Assembly: GCA_910584145.1 (NCBI GenBank)
Contig: CAJTXX010000005.1
Coordinates: forward strand, 1 to 64,000
Length of the DNA stretch: 64,000 nucleotides
DNA from: an uncultured Eggerthellaceae bacterium
GTDB lineage: Bacteria; Actinomycetota; Coriobacteriia; Coriobacteriales; Eggerthellaceae
Reading direction: 5' to 3'
Numbering within the stretch: position 1 is the first letter of the stretch; each line of letters starts with the position of its first letter. The notes under the pieces are model-generated. The model was given only the letters and a program-made list of their open reading frames with translations. It was not told the DNA's origin and made no database searches. Shown here piece after piece: positions 17,070 through 25,135 of the stretch. The position numbers and the translations under genes are program-made.

Positions 17070-17410
17070 TGTTTGGAAAGAAATACAACACTGCAACGAC
17101 CGACGAAATGCCGACCACTCAGCCCCTCACCGCAGGATGCGGACGCGTCGTCACGGTCGAGGAGCTTCTTGCCATCGCCGACCAGTTCAACGAAAAGCGA
17201 ACCACTCACGAGGAAGATGTGTATATCGCTGGGTTCATATCTGGTCTGCAATTTGGTGGTGTCCCTGCCGATAAGGAAGTTTACGGCATGGATGTGACTT
17301 CTTTCGAGGAAAACGCTTATGCGTGGTTCGCCCATGACATGATGAAGGATGAAATGCGCATGGTCATCGACATCCTGCAAGGAATCATTGGTGATGACGA
17401 TGCCGAGTAA
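17069..17410 (+). CDS. Hypothetical early protein (113 aa)
   Basis: An acidic helical protein starting MFGKKYNTATTDEM, with KEVYGMDVTSFEENAYAWF and a C-terminal amphipathic helix ending IIGDDDAE. No family recognised. Its last 17 bases overlap the start of the DUF1351 gene. Confidence 0.6.
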   Translation: MFGKKYNTATTDEMPTTQPLTAGCGRVVTVEELLAIADQFNEKRTTHEEDVYIAGFISGLQFGGVPADKEVYGMDVTSFEENAYAWFAHDMMKDEMRMVIDILQGIIGDDDAE

Positions 17411-18752
17411 GGATTACGGCTCGCTCAAAGTCACCGACCTCAAAGGTCTGTGCAAGGAGCGCGGCATAAGCGTTCCGAAGGGCGCGAAGAAGGATGACAT
17501 TGTTCGCTTGCTCGTGGATGACGATTCCACAGGCGAGCCTGTTGTCGTCGAGGCCGAGGTCATCGAAGAGCCAGAGCCGACCGCTGAGAAGGGTCTAGCG
17601 GTCACATACAACGCTGGGTCTATTCAGGCGAACTTCGATGCACTCGAAGCGTTCATGGACGACGCTATCGCGCAGTACGACGGCTGGGAGCCATCTGCTG
17701 ACAACAAGAACGACCTCGAATCAATCAAAGCCGTCAAGAAGGAGTTCAAGGGAATCATCGACGGCATAGAGACGAGGCGCAAGGAAGTCAACAGAGCCTA
17801 CACGCCGCCGCTCGATGCTTTCAACGCACGATGCAAGGGAGTGGTTGAGAAGGGTAAGGCTTTCTATGAGAAGCTGCGTAACGTCGAGCGCGAAGCCGAC
17901 GAATACTACAAGGCCGACAAAAAGAACGAGCTGCGCGAGCATTACGAGGGTTTCGCTGGCTTGCTGCTGGAGGTCGTTCCCTACGAGCGGATTCACGATG
18001 ACAGGTGGCTCCTCAAAGGAACGAACATCCAAGACGCAAAGGCTGAAATCGAGAGCAAGGTAGAGAAGATAGCTGGCGACCGCGAAGCTATCAAGGAAAT
18101 GCACCTAGAGTTCGAGAACGACGCTCTAACGGTGTTTTATCAGACGCTCGACTTCGGAGAGGCCATCAAGTACGCACGGAAACTCGAAGAGGACAAGCGC
18201 AAGGTTCAGGAAATGGAAGCCGAGCTTGCGCGGCAGAACTCTCAGACCATCCCAGAGGATGATGCCTACTCAGGTGGTGCAGACGCTTATGAGGCCGAGT
18301 GCGTTGCGGATGGCATGGAGCCAGAGCAACCGCCAGCGGACTACGTTCCCTATGAGCCGCAAGACCCCATGACGATGGAGCAAGAACATCAGGCGTACAA
18401 CCCGCCCAGCACCTACCAGCCGCCAGCACCAGAGCCGCAGCAATACGACCAAAATGTAACGGTCGATTCGCTTATAAATCAGGCCATCGAGCTTTCAGGC
18501 GGCATGGTTAAAGACGTTTTCAAGGCCGTGGTCAATCGAATCCCAACCCAGTTCGGAGCCAATGACGCACCTGCCCCCTGCGTTGCTATCTTCGAGGCCG
18601 CTACGCCGCGCCAGATGGACTTGATAGGCAAGTGCGCAGGAGCGGTCGGCACGACCATGCGCTTCTACCACGGGTCTATGCAGGAGGCGTATCAGGCTTG
18701 GTATCAGGAGCAAGCAAGCAAGCAAGAGGGAGGTACGTGGTATGTCCGATGA
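17394..18752 (+). CDS. SAP-like and DUF1351 phage recombination-associated protein
   Basis: A 452-residue protein. The N-terminus (YGSLKVTDLKGLCKERGI...KDDIVRLLV, about 6-40) matches a SAP-like DNA-binding motif. Residues of about 60-290 are a helical, Lys/Glu-rich DUF1351 domain (GIIDGIETRRKEVNRAYTPP, KFYEKLRNVEREAD-type helices). A Pro/Gln-rich linker leads to a short C-terminal domain (about 350-452). DUF1351 genes usually lie beside phage single-strand annealing recombinases, and here an ERF-type recombinase gene follows with an 11-base overlap. The start could be 17394 or 17400. Confidence 0.75.
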   Translation: MTMPSKDYGSLKVTDLKGLCKERGISVPKGAKKDDIVRLLVDDDSTGEPVVVEAEVIEEPEPTAEKGLAVTYNAGSIQANFDALEAFMDDAIAQYDGWEPSADNKNDLESIKAVKKEFKGIIDGIETRRKEVNRAYTPPLDAFNARCKGVVEKGKAFYEKLRNVEREADEYYKADKKNELREHYEGFAGLLLEVVPYERIHDDRWLLKGTNIQDAKAEIESKVEKIAGDREAIKEMHLEFENDALTVFYQTLDFGEAIKYARKLEEDKRKVQEMEAELARQNSQTIPEDDAYSGGADAYEAECVADGMEPEQPPADYVPYEPQDPMTMEQEHQAYNPPSTYQPPAPEPQQYDQNVTVDSLINQAIELSGGMVKDVFKAVVNRIPTQFGANDAPAPCVAIFEAATPRQMDLIGKCAGAVGTTMRFYHGSMQEAYQAWYQEQASKQEGGTWYVR

Positions 18753-19332
18753 ACCTACACCCATCTTGGTCAAACTGCTCGAAATCCAGCGCGACCTGAA
18801 TGTTCCTAAAGAGCGTTGGAACAAGTTCGGCGGCTTCTACTCTCGTTCCAAAGAGGACATCTTGGAGGCTGCTAAGCCTATGGCTCACGAGCGTGGCTGC
18901 GTCATCAAGGTAGACGACGAGCCTATATTCGTCTGCGCTGGAGGCGTTGATGAATCTCCTTGGGTCTACATGAAGTCCACGGCTTGCCTTGTCGATGTTG
19001 AGACTGGCGAGGTGGTGCAAGCCACAGGCTATGCGCGAGAGCCTTATGCCAAGACCAAGCAGGACGCAAGCCAGCTCACGGGAGGCGCAAGCTCCTACGC
19101 AGGTAAGCGTGCGCTTGGCAACCTGTTTGCAATCGACGACACCGCCGATACGGACAACATAAGCCAAGAGCCTACGCAAGCAGAGCCTCCAGCAAGCGGA
19201 AGCTTCAATGTGAAGTGCCAGAACTGTGGCCGTGCCTACTCTATGCCTGACCGTGCGACGTTCGATGCCCTGCAACACGACCCGAACGGCTGCAACTGCG
19301 GCATCAATGCCGTATGGAAGGTGGTCGCCTGA
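18742..19332 (+). CDS. ERF-family single-strand annealing recombinase
   Basis: A 196-residue protein with ERF hallmarks: an N-terminal helix (LVKLLEIQRDLNVPKERWNK), a central beta region (STACLVDVETGEVVQATGYA) and the motif KTKQDASQLTGGASSYAGKRAL. A C-terminal zinc-ribbon-like tail has CQNCG and CNCG. ERF proteins pair complementary single strands during phage recombination. Its place between DUF1351 and the SSB gene fits this role. Confidence 0.8.
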   Translation: MSDEPTPILVKLLEIQRDLNVPKERWNKFGGFYSRSKEDILEAAKPMAHERGCVIKVDDEPIFVCAGGVDESPWVYMKSTACLVDVETGEVVQATGYAREPYAKTKQDASQLTGGASSYAGKRALGNLFAIDDTADTDNISQEPTQAEPPASGSFNVKCQNCGRAYSMPDRATFDALQHDPNGCNCGINAVWKVVA

Positions 19333-19697
19333 TGGGGTACGAGGGCTATGACGGGCTGACCGAATACCAGCAGGAGCTTGCCTTGTTCGACGAGGCAGAG
19401 GCGCATCTGGAGGCAATGCGCGAGGCAGGTTTTCAGGCATCTGCGAACGAGGCCGAGTACAAGAAAGCCATCGCCCTAGAGACGGTCAACCTTCAAGCGT
19501 TAGGCGTTCCAGCAACCCTTATCAGAGACAGGGTTCGCGGCATTCCCTACGTTGCCGAGCTGGAGCAGCAAGCCAAGAACTCGAACACCATCCGAGACGT
19601 TGAACACGAGCTAAGCCAACTGAAAAAGAAACGCGCTCACGCCATCCATGAGGAGCGTATGCGTGAGTACGGAAGTCCACAAGGAGGAAGTTACTAA
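19332..19697 (+). CDS. Hypothetical coiled-coil early protein (121 aa)
   Basis: An alpha-helical protein starting MGYEGYDGLTEYQQELALF and ending in a charged coiled coil (VEHELSQLKKKRAHAIHEER). It is coupled to the ERF gene (TGATG-type overlap) and to ssb. It probably takes part in the recombination/replication module, but no known domain is visible. Confidence 0.65.
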   Translation: MGYEGYDGLTEYQQELALFDEAEAHLEAMREAGFQASANEAEYKKAIALETVNLQALGVPATLIRDRVRGIPYVAELEQQAKNSNTIRDVEHELSQLKKKRAHAIHEERMREYGSPQGGSY

Positions 19698-20299
19698 TGA
19701 GCATCAATTGCGTTGTCATAAGCGGGAATCTGACGAAAGACCCAGAGCTGCGCACTACGGCATCTGGCATGGCGGTTCTCTCGCTTGGAGTTGCGGTGAA
19801 CGACCGCCAGAAGAACAAACAGACGGGCGAGTGGGAGGACTACGCCAACTTCGTCGATTGCACCATGTTCGGAGAGCGAGGAGCCAAGATTCAGCAATAC
19901 CTCTCAAAAGGCTCGAAGGTCACGATTGAGGGCAAGCTGCATTACTCGTCATGGGAGAAGGATGGACAGAAGCGGAGCAAGATTGAGGTCTTTGTCGATG
20001 ACATCGACTTTATGAGCAAGGACAACTCCCAGCAGCAGCAAGGGCAATATCAGCCCCCTCAAACCTACGGAGGAGGTCAGCAGGGCTATCAGCAGCCTCC
20101 GCAGCAGTACGGAGGCCAGCAGTATCAGAACGCCCCGCAGCAGGGCTATCAGCCGCCACAGCAGGGTTATGGCGCAACACAGGGCAACCAGTACGGGCAG
20201 GGCTATCAGCAGCCACCAGAGCAGCAGCAGATGAACTACAGCGCACCGCCTATGCCCGACCCTACGACGAGTGTCTATGACGAGGACATTCCCTTTTAG
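19697..20299 (+). CDS. ssb: Single-stranded DNA-binding protein
   Basis: The N-terminal OB-fold (about 1-112) has the classical start NCVVISGNLTKDPELR and the core NFVDCTMFGERGAKIQQYLSKG. A long disordered tail (about 113-190) is built of imperfect GYQQPP/QQYGG units. The acidic tip YDEDIPF is the standard docking peptide for replication and repair partners. The protein coats single-stranded DNA during phage replication. Its 3' end overlaps an out-of-frame extension of the next gene. Confidence 0.95.
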   Translation: MSINCVVISGNLTKDPELRTTASGMAVLSLGVAVNDRQKNKQTGEWEDYANFVDCTMFGERGAKIQQYLSKGSKVTIEGKLHYSSWEKDGQKRSKIEVFVDDIDFMSKDNSQQQQGQYQPPQTYGGGQQGYQQPPQQYGGQQYQNAPQQGYQPPQQGYGATQGNQYGQGYQQPPEQQQMNYSAPPMPDPTTSVYDEDIPF

Positions 20300-20327
20300 G
20301 GAAGAGGAAGAAACGGACGAAGCATCA

Positions 20328-21029
20328 ATGAACATTCTCGAATCACATATCGAGGGTGCGCAGGAGTTCGAGCCGCGCGAGCGTGAGCAGATATATCGGG
20401 CAATCATCGAGTACCTGTACTACGGCGATGAACCCGATTATCTAAAAGGTGGCGCAAAAGGCTACTTCATAGCCATCAAGCCGACCTTGGACACGCATCA
20501 CGCTCGCAGGGAAGCTGGCAAGAAAGGCGGGAGGCCGAAAAAGCAAATCGAAAGCAATCCCAACGCTGACGAGGTTTCAAACGAAAACCAAACTGAAAAG
20601 CAAACGAAAACCAAACTGGAAAGCAAACGGAAAGCAAAGCGAAAGCAAGCGGCAAAGCAAAGCGAAAGCGATATTGATATTGATATTGATATTGATATTG
20701 ATGATTCACCTAACGGTGAATCTAATGTCGAGCAAATCCCTTACGAGGAAATCATCGCTTATCTGAACGAGCAAGCCGTCAAGAACTTCAAGGTTTCAAA
20801 GAAAGCCAAGGAGCTTATCCGCGCAAGATGGAAAGAGGGTTACAGGCTCGATGACTTCAAGAAGGTCATCGACAACAAGTGCGCTCACTGGTTAGACAAG
20901 GTGGATATGCGCCCTTACCTCCAGCCCTCCACGCTTTTCGCCGTCAGCCATTTCGACGAATACCTGAACCACACACCCACTACGAAAACAAAGAAAGGAG
21001 GCGGTGACTTTGGAAAATACGCCGATTAA
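20328..21029 (+). CDS. Phage replisome organiser (DUF6291 plus phage C-terminal domain)
   Basis: A 233-residue DNA replication protein. The N-terminus (ILESHIEGAQEFEPREREQI... YFIAIKPTLD) matches the DUF6291-type domain. Then come a very basic KGGRPKK stretch, a Lys/Gln-rich linker and an acidic Asp-Ile repeat. The last 95 residues match the conserved phage C-terminal domain of replisome organisers (YEEIIAYLNEQAVKNFKVSK, ARWKEGYRLDDFKKVIDNK). It probably opens the phage origin and recruits the DnaC-like loader encoded next. I chose the ATG at 20328; the ribosome site is weak, and an earlier in-frame start inside ssb is possible. Confidence 0.78.
   Translation: MNILESHIEGAQEFEPREREQIYRAIIEYLYYGDEPDYLKGGAKGYFIAIKPTLDTHHARREAGKKGGRPKKQIESNPNADEVSNENQTEKQTKTKLESKRKAKRKQAAKQSESDIDIDIDIDIDDSPNGESNVEQIPYEEIIAYLNEQAVKNFKVSKKAKELIRARWKEGYRLDDFKKVIDNKCAHWLDKVDMRPYLQPSTLFAVSHFDEYLNHTPTTKTKKGGGDFGKYAD
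20670..20699 (+). repeat. (GATATT)5 hexanucleotide repeat in replisome organiser
   Basis: Five perfect GATATT units encode (Asp-Ile)5 in the linker. Units are multiples of three, so copy-number change would lengthen the linker without a frameshift. Confidence 0.9.
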
Positions 21030-21732
21030 ATGCGAATACTGCGGCAAGGAGCTCAAACAGCAGAGCTACGGGAAGATAGGCAATCGTGAGTTCCTGATGC
21101 CGTTGCCATGCAAATGCAAAGAAGCCACCACTGCGCGTGAACGCCAAGAGCAGGAATGGAAGGAGCGCGAAGTACAAGAAGCCAAGAAACGGCGCGAGCA
21201 TCAGTTCGAGAGGGCGGGAATCATGCCCTACTGGAGAGAGCGTTGTCAGCCGAACAGCGATTATCGAGCCGTCCTTGCAACGGGCAAGGGGCTTTACATC
21301 GACGGCAAGATAGGCACGGGAAAGACGCATCTGGCTGTCTGCATCGCTATGGATTGCCTAGAAATCGGATGGAGCGTGAAGCTCACGTCCATGCGTGACA
21401 TCACCCGACAGCTTAGAGCGACATGGGGTGAGAGGGGCATTGACGAGGAAGGTGTGTTTGCAAGGCTCATGCGCCCGCGCGTCCTCATTCTCGACGACCT
21501 AGGCAAGGAGAGCATGACGGAGGCGGTTCTGCGTGACCTGTTCGACCTCGTAGACATGCGCAAGGACAGGATGCTTCCAATCATCGTTACCACGAACTAC
21601 GAGAAGCCTGAGCTTGTCGCTCGGATGTCTCATGGTTTGGATGACACCACGACGGCTGAATCCATCGTCTCTAGGCTGTTCGAGATAACGCAGCGTGTTC
21701 CCGTCAACGGCGAGGACAGGAGGCTGCAATGA
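21010..21732 (+). CDS. DnaC-like helicase loader ATPase
   Basis: A 240-residue AAA+ ATPase. An N-terminal zinc-binding element (CEYCG...CKC) is followed by a basic helical linker. Walker A is GKIGTGKTHL (about 101-110), Walker B is VLILDDLGKE (about 160-169), and the sensor segment is IIVTTNY. Such proteins load the host replicative helicase on the phage origin. I chose the TTG at 21010 because GGAGG lies eight bases upstream; the GTG at 21004 would be too close. It follows the replisome organiser directly. Confidence 0.88.
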   Translation: MENTPIKCEYCGKELKQQSYGKIGNREFLMPLPCKCKEATTARERQEQEWKEREVQEAKKRREHQFERAGIMPYWRERCQPNSDYRAVLATGKGLYIDGKIGTGKTHLAVCIAMDCLEIGWSVKLTSMRDITRQLRATWGERGIDEEGVFARLMRPRVLILDDLGKESMTEAVLRDLFDLVDMRKDRMLPIIVTTNYEKPELVARMSHGLDDTTTAESIVSRLFEITQRVPVNGEDRRLQ

Positions 21733-21998
21733 TGGAGGTCAACATCAATCCATTAGCACGGCCTTGCCTCGTTTCCTCTTACCGTGAGCAGAAGCGTAAA
21801 GCCTTGTTCCACCGATGGTTTGAACAGCAGTGGACGGTTGGTGCGGAGGTGACTATTGGCGGCAGACCTGCTGGGCAGATGTCGCGGCTGTATGCGATTG
21901 TCGAATATGAGGATGGCACCGTTGGTGCGGTTGATTATCCCTGCATCACGTTCGCGCCAGCCGACTTTAACGATTACTCGTGGGGGTGGTGCGAATGA
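21729..21998 (+). CDS. Hypothetical early protein (89 aa)
   Basis: A small soluble protein (MMEVNINPLARPCLVSSYRE) with a beta-rich centre (AIVEYEDGTVGAVDYP). Four-base overlaps on both sides show coupling with the DnaC-like and HNH-like genes. The central part looks like a short SH3-like barrel; no specific role can be assigned. Confidence 0.6.
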   Translation: MMEVNINPLARPCLVSSYREQKRKALFHRWFEQQWTVGAEVTIGGRPAGQMSRLYAIVEYEDGTVGAVDYPCITFAPADFNDYSWGWCE

Positions 21999-22465
21999 GC
22001 TTCCGACCCACGATGACGCAGCTTCAAGGACTGCCCTACGAGATAGCCGAGTGCTACGGCAAGCCTCATATCGGATGCTACTACGCAAGCGATAGCGTCA
22101 AGAGCCATAAGCGCAAAGATGGCGTTCACTGCCTCTGTTGTGGGATGCCAGCCACGAACGCGCACCACAACCCGCCGTTGAGCCGAGGCCATTCATTCAG
22201 CCTTGTTACGTCGAAGGAAATCTACGTTCTGAAACCTGCCCTGTTCGCGCTCTGTGGAAGTGGCACTACGGGATGCCACAACGGATTTCATGGCGGTGCG
22301 AGATACAAGGCGGAGTGGATTTGGCTCTCTGACGAGTACGCCGAAATGTGGTGGAACGGCGAGCTGCTGGATACCTGCGCACCTCACAGCAAGGAGCTTT
22401 ACTGCTTCGGCTACTGGCGCATCACTGACAAGCTGCGAGGAACGAGTTTCGAGGTGAGCGTGTGA
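21995..22465 (+). CDS. HNH-like zinc-binding protein
   Basis: A 156-residue protein with ligands typical of HNH-type nucleases or NinG-like recombination proteins. These are CLCCG near residue 48, AHHNPPLSRG near 58 and a distal CGSGTTGCHNGFHGG near 92. The spacing fits a zinc-stabilised beta-beta-alpha metal site. It sits in the recombination block, before a RecU-like resolvase gene, so a nuclease role in recombination or packaging is plausible but not shown. Confidence 0.6.
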   Translation: MSFRPTMTQLQGLPYEIAECYGKPHIGCYYASDSVKSHKRKDGVHCLCCGMPATNAHHNPPLSRGHSFSLVTSKEIYVLKPALFALCGSGTTGCHNGFHGGARYKAEWIWLSDEYAEMWWNGELLDTCAPHSKELYCFGYWRITDKLRGTSFEVSV

Positions 22466-22935
22466 TGAATGAAGGAAAGCGTTTCGAGCAGAAGTTCAGG
22501 GCATCCCTGAATCAATGCGGGTTCATTCTGCGCATCCCAGACAAGCTGATTATGCGTGGTGGTCATCTGCTATCAGAGCAGACGGAGGCGGATTTTATTG
22601 CCGTTGTCGGTGACGAAACCTACCTAATCGAATGCAAGGCCGTAGGAGCGAAATCGCTGCCATACAAGAACGTGAAAGAGCATCAGGAGCAATCGCTTCA
22701 CGAGTTCGACCACGCTGGCAAGCATTCGCATGGAATCCTTGCTGTCGAGTTCTATGACAGGAAGCGGTACGGCTCTAGGAACGACATGTTCCTCATGCCG
22801 ATTGAGACATGGCTTGCGTTCAAAGACGAAGAGAACCGTAAGTCTATGCCGATAGCGGTGTTCGAGGAGCGAGGCGTGAAATGCCCTTACGAGAAGGGCA
22901 AGTACGTTCTCGACTTTAGGGCGTGGTCTGCATGA
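22462..22935 (+). CDS. RecU-like Holliday junction resolvase
   Basis: A 157-residue PD-(D/E)XK nuclease-like protein. The start (MNEGKRFEQKFRASLNQCG) is the usual opening helix. The catalytic core is EADFIAVVGDETYLIECKAVG with Asp, Glu and Lys in place (about 43-60), followed by LPYKNVKEHQEQSLHEFDHA, as in RecU-type resolvases of Gram-positive phages. It would cut four-way junctions produced by recombination and replication. Confidence 0.75.
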   Translation: MMNEGKRFEQKFRASLNQCGFILRIPDKLIMRGGHLLSEQTEADFIAVVGDETYLIECKAVGAKSLPYKNVKEHQEQSLHEFDHAGKHSHGILAVEFYDRKRYGSRNDMFLMPIETWLAFKDEENRKSMPIAVFEERGVKCPYEKGKYVLDFRAWSA

Positions 22936-23390
22936 GGATGAAGCTCACGAGAGAACAGAAGATTGCTGACCGTTTCCTGCGTTCGTTCGACATGGTAGAA
23001 GAACGCCTCGAATCGAGCATAGCGGGTCTGGAGGCTGCTGAATCAGCTCAGAAGTCCATTACCAGCTCGATAGGTGCGATGGGCTTCGGAGGAACCAATC
23101 GTGACAAGATGTGCGACAACCTTGCTCGCATAGACAAGGCGATTGACGACATCAGCGAATATGCTGGCAGGTTCTCCGAATCCTTCAAGGAAATCGAGAC
23201 GTTCGTAAGCGAGGTGCAGCGTATCGACCCTAAAGCAGGGCGCGTTCTGCGTTTGACCTACATCCAAAAGCTCACTGTGAAAGAAATCATGCAGAGGGAC
23301 GAGACGGCCTACTCGAAGAAGTCGGTCTACGAGCATTTGAAGCGCGGTCTGGATGTCGCGTTTGAGTTGTTGGCGAAGGAGGAATCCTGA
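22932..23390 (+). CDS. Sigma-70-like late transcription regulator (DUF1492/ArpU type)
   Basis: About 152 residues. The N-terminal two-thirds is a coiled coil. The C-terminus has a sigma region 4-like helix-turn-helix (AGRVLRLTYIQKLTVKEIMQ, then YSKKSVYEHLKRGLDVAF). Proteins of this build near the end of early operons control late gene expression in Gram-positive siphoviruses. The overlap with the resolvase stop (ATGA) fixes the start at 22932. Confidence 0.7.
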   Translation: MRMKLTREQKIADRFLRSFDMVEERLESSIAGLEAAESAQKSITSSIGAMGFGGTNRDKMCDNLARIDKAIDDISEYAGRFSESFKEIETFVSEVQRIDPKAGRVLRLTYIQKLTVKEIMQRDETAYSKKSVYEHLKRGLDVAFELLAKEES

Positions 23391-23611
23391 TGGTATGGAC
23401 TGACGACCCCGCCCACGACTGGGATGTTTACTGCGATATGCAGGAGAAAGCCTATAAAGCCCTGATTCAGGACAAGACGTGCCGCGATTGCGGCAACTGT
23501 GAAGTCAACCCCGATGACGACAGCAGATGGGGTTGGTGCAGGGACATCGGAGAGTACGTGACGCTCGATGACCCTGTGAGCGATATAGATTGCGAGGCGT
23601 TCGAGGAATGA
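23390..23611 (+). CDS. Cys-rich small protein (73 aa)
   Basis: An acidic protein with CRDCGNCEVN and a later CRDIGEYV, which may bind a metal. It follows the sigma-like gene with a one-base overlap and overlaps the next gene by four bases. This kind of small Cys-rich protein is common in gut siphovirus early operons; function unknown. Confidence 0.6.
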   Translation: MVWTDDPAHDWDVYCDMQEKAYKALIQDKTCRDCGNCEVNPDDDSRWGWCRDIGEYVTLDDPVSDIDCEAFEE

Positions 23612-23808
23612 AAGTTGAACTGACAAACAAGGTCGAGCCGTGTCCCCAGCCGTGCGATGACTTTGAGTTCATCTTGGATGAACTCAACCAGTACGACAGG
23701 CGGCACGGCGGCAATATCCATGTGCTTGTGGACTGCGCTCATTCAGCAGTCTGTAAGTTTAGGGGTAAGGAGGATAACGATGGCGAAATACCGCAAGAAG
23801 CCCGTTGA
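23608..23808 (+). CDS. Small hypothetical protein (66 aa)
   Basis: Begins MKVELTNKVEPCPQPCDDFE and ends in a highly charged tail. The 3' end overlaps the start of the amber-interrupted gene in another frame by 29 bases. No family recognised. Confidence 0.55.
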   Translation: MKVELTNKVEPCPQPCDDFEFILDELNQYDRRHGGNIHVLVDCAHSAVCKFRGKEDNDGEIPQEAR

Positions 23809-24031
23809 GATTGAAGCGTAGCAGATAGGAAGCGACGAGCCTTGGCCTGACTGGTTAGAGGATGCCATCTATGTGAAACAGACGGTTGAAATCAGAAATA
23901 ACCGCTGGATATTACACACGCTCGAAGGTGACCATCTAGCCAGAAAGCACGACTACATCATCAGAGGTGTTCAGGGCGAGCTGTATCCCTGCAAGCCTGA
24001 CATCTTCAAGCAGACGTATGAGGAGGTCTAA
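23780..24031 (+). pseudogene. Small phage protein gene with in-frame amber codon
   Basis: The frame reads MAKYRKKPVEIEA, then TAG at 23819-23821, then 69 further codons beginning [15 protein letters not shown] and ending [15 protein letters not shown]. Both halves match a well-known family of about 80-residue phage proteins (start MAKYRKKPV, end [14 protein letters not shown]). The frame is therefore intact except for the stop at the position usually held by Val, Phe or similar before Gln. TAG is the normal stop of other genes in this phage (for example ssb), so general recoding is unlikely. It is a recent nonsense mutation, or a site relying on suppression or restart. Confidence 0.8.
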
Positions 24032-24036
24032 GAGTA

Positions 24037-24174
24037 ATGGAAAAGTTCACTAACACCCTGACGAAGGTATGCACGGTCATCTTTGTGGGGATTCTGATTG
24101 TCCTGTCCGTCCTGATTGCGGCTGCGCTGGCCTGCGGATGTGTCGGCATCATCAGGTGGGGGCTTGGATTCTAA
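24037..24174 (+). CDS. Small membrane protein (45 aa)
   Basis: MEKFTNTLTKVCTV followed by one long hydrophobic helix (IFVGILIVLSVLIAAALACG) and a short basic tail. It starts five bases after the amber-interrupted gene. A single-span protein of unknown role. Confidence 0.55.
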   Translation: MEKFTNTLTKVCTVIFVGILIVLSVLIAAALACGCVGIIRWGLGF

Positions 24175-24193
24175 GGAAAAGAGGCGACGTGAT

Positions 24194-24613
24194 ATGCCAA
24201 TGAAGAATTACAGAACGACAGTTCCAGCGGAAAAGACAATCGGTCAGATTCAGGGCATTCTCGCCAAGCATGGCGTTAGGCGCATGATGCTCGAATATGA
24301 CGAATCTGGAAACGCAATAGGACTTGCATTTGTGATTGAGGGAGCTGGTAGCTTTCAACTTCCAGCACGGGTTGAAAACGTTCAAGCCATATTGAAGAGG
24401 CAGAAGGTCGCTTCCGATATGCAACATGCGTCGAATACGGCTTGGAGGAATATCAAGGACTGGATTGACGCTCAGATTGCGCTTGTTGAGACGGGTCAGA
24501 TTGAGTTGCAAGAGGCGATGCTTCCGTATTTGACGGTGTCTAACAATCAAACGCTCTACATGAAGATGAAAGACGAGCCAAAGCCAAAGATGATTGCTGG
24601 AGGTACGGAATAA
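24194..24613 (+). CDS. Conserved-type hypothetical phage protein (139 aa)
   Basis: Starts MPMKNYRTTVPAEKTIGQI. The first half alternates beta and alpha (ILAKHGVRRMMLEYDESG, AIGLAFVIEGAGSFQLPA); the second half is helical and ends with PYLTVSNNQTLYMKMKD. Phages of many hosts carry proteins of this layout in early or accessory operons; no activity is known to me. Start fixed by spacing; stop overlaps the MazG-like start by one base. Confidence 0.6.
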   Translation: MPMKNYRTTVPAEKTIGQIQGILAKHGVRRMMLEYDESGNAIGLAFVIEGAGSFQLPARVENVQAILKRQKVASDMQHASNTAWRNIKDWIDAQIALVETGQIELQEAMLPYLTVSNNQTLYMKMKDEPKPKMIAGGTE

Positions 24614-24867
24614 TGGGCGAGTTCATTTTCCCAAAAAACAAGAAAGCGGCTGAGAGCACGATATTCCAGCAAGCTGAGAAGGTTGTCGAGGAAGCCAACG
24701 AGGTAAAGGAAGCTGTCTGTGAAATGGACGACTGGAACATCCTCACGGAAACCTACGACTGCATTAACTCGTGCGAGGGAATCCTGCGAAAGTATCCGAA
24801 GGAGCTTCGTCAAAAGGCGCACGATGCCGTCAGGAGCAAGTGCAAGAATCGAGGCGACTATGAGTAA
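24613..24867 (+). CDS. MazG-like nucleotide pyrophosphohydrolase
   Basis: An 84-residue all-helical protein with the MazG-type motif EKVVEEANEVKEAV (EEXXE-like) and a second helix WNILTETYDCINSCEGILRK supplying further acidic residues. Such proteins hydrolyse non-canonical or signalling nucleotides and are common in phage genomes. The length fits the short phage form. Confidence 0.65.
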   Translation: MGEFIFPKNKKAAESTIFQQAEKVVEEANEVKEAVCEMDDWNILTETYDCINSCEGILRKYPKELRQKAHDAVRSKCKNRGDYE

Positions 24868-25135
24868 GTTAATCAAGGTGACAATCGAAGCTGAGAACGG
24901 CGAAAAGTCGGTCATAGAATGCGATGGTTTTTTCGGTACGTGCATTCAACACGTGGACAAGTCGAAAGAGGGCTACTTAACCGATAGATACTTCCAGTCG
25001 GTATGCGGAAATATCGACTATAGCGATGGTTGCCGAGCAATTGTTGCCCTTGCCTCATGGCTTTACGACGATTTTATTAAGGCGCAAATGAGAGGAGGAA
25101 CTGTAGATGGGAGACAAGATTGTCAAAGCCGATAA
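24860..25135 (+). CDS. Hypothetical protein (91 aa)
   Basis: Begins MSKLIKVTIEAENGEKSVIE, a beta-hairpin-like start, with GYLTDRYFQSVCGNIDYSDG in the middle. It overlaps the MazG-like gene by 8 bases and the MmcB-like gene by 29 bases. No recognised family. Confidence 0.5.
   Translation: MSKLIKVTIEAENGEKSVIECDGFFGTCIQHVDKSKEGYLTDRYFQSVCGNIDYSDGCRAIVALASWLYDDFIKAQMRGGTVDGRQDCQSR

Noticed and set aside
23780..24031. Phage-wide recoding of TAG
   Set aside because: Many other genes of the phage end at TAG with normal family lengths, so a single amber mutation is the simpler view.
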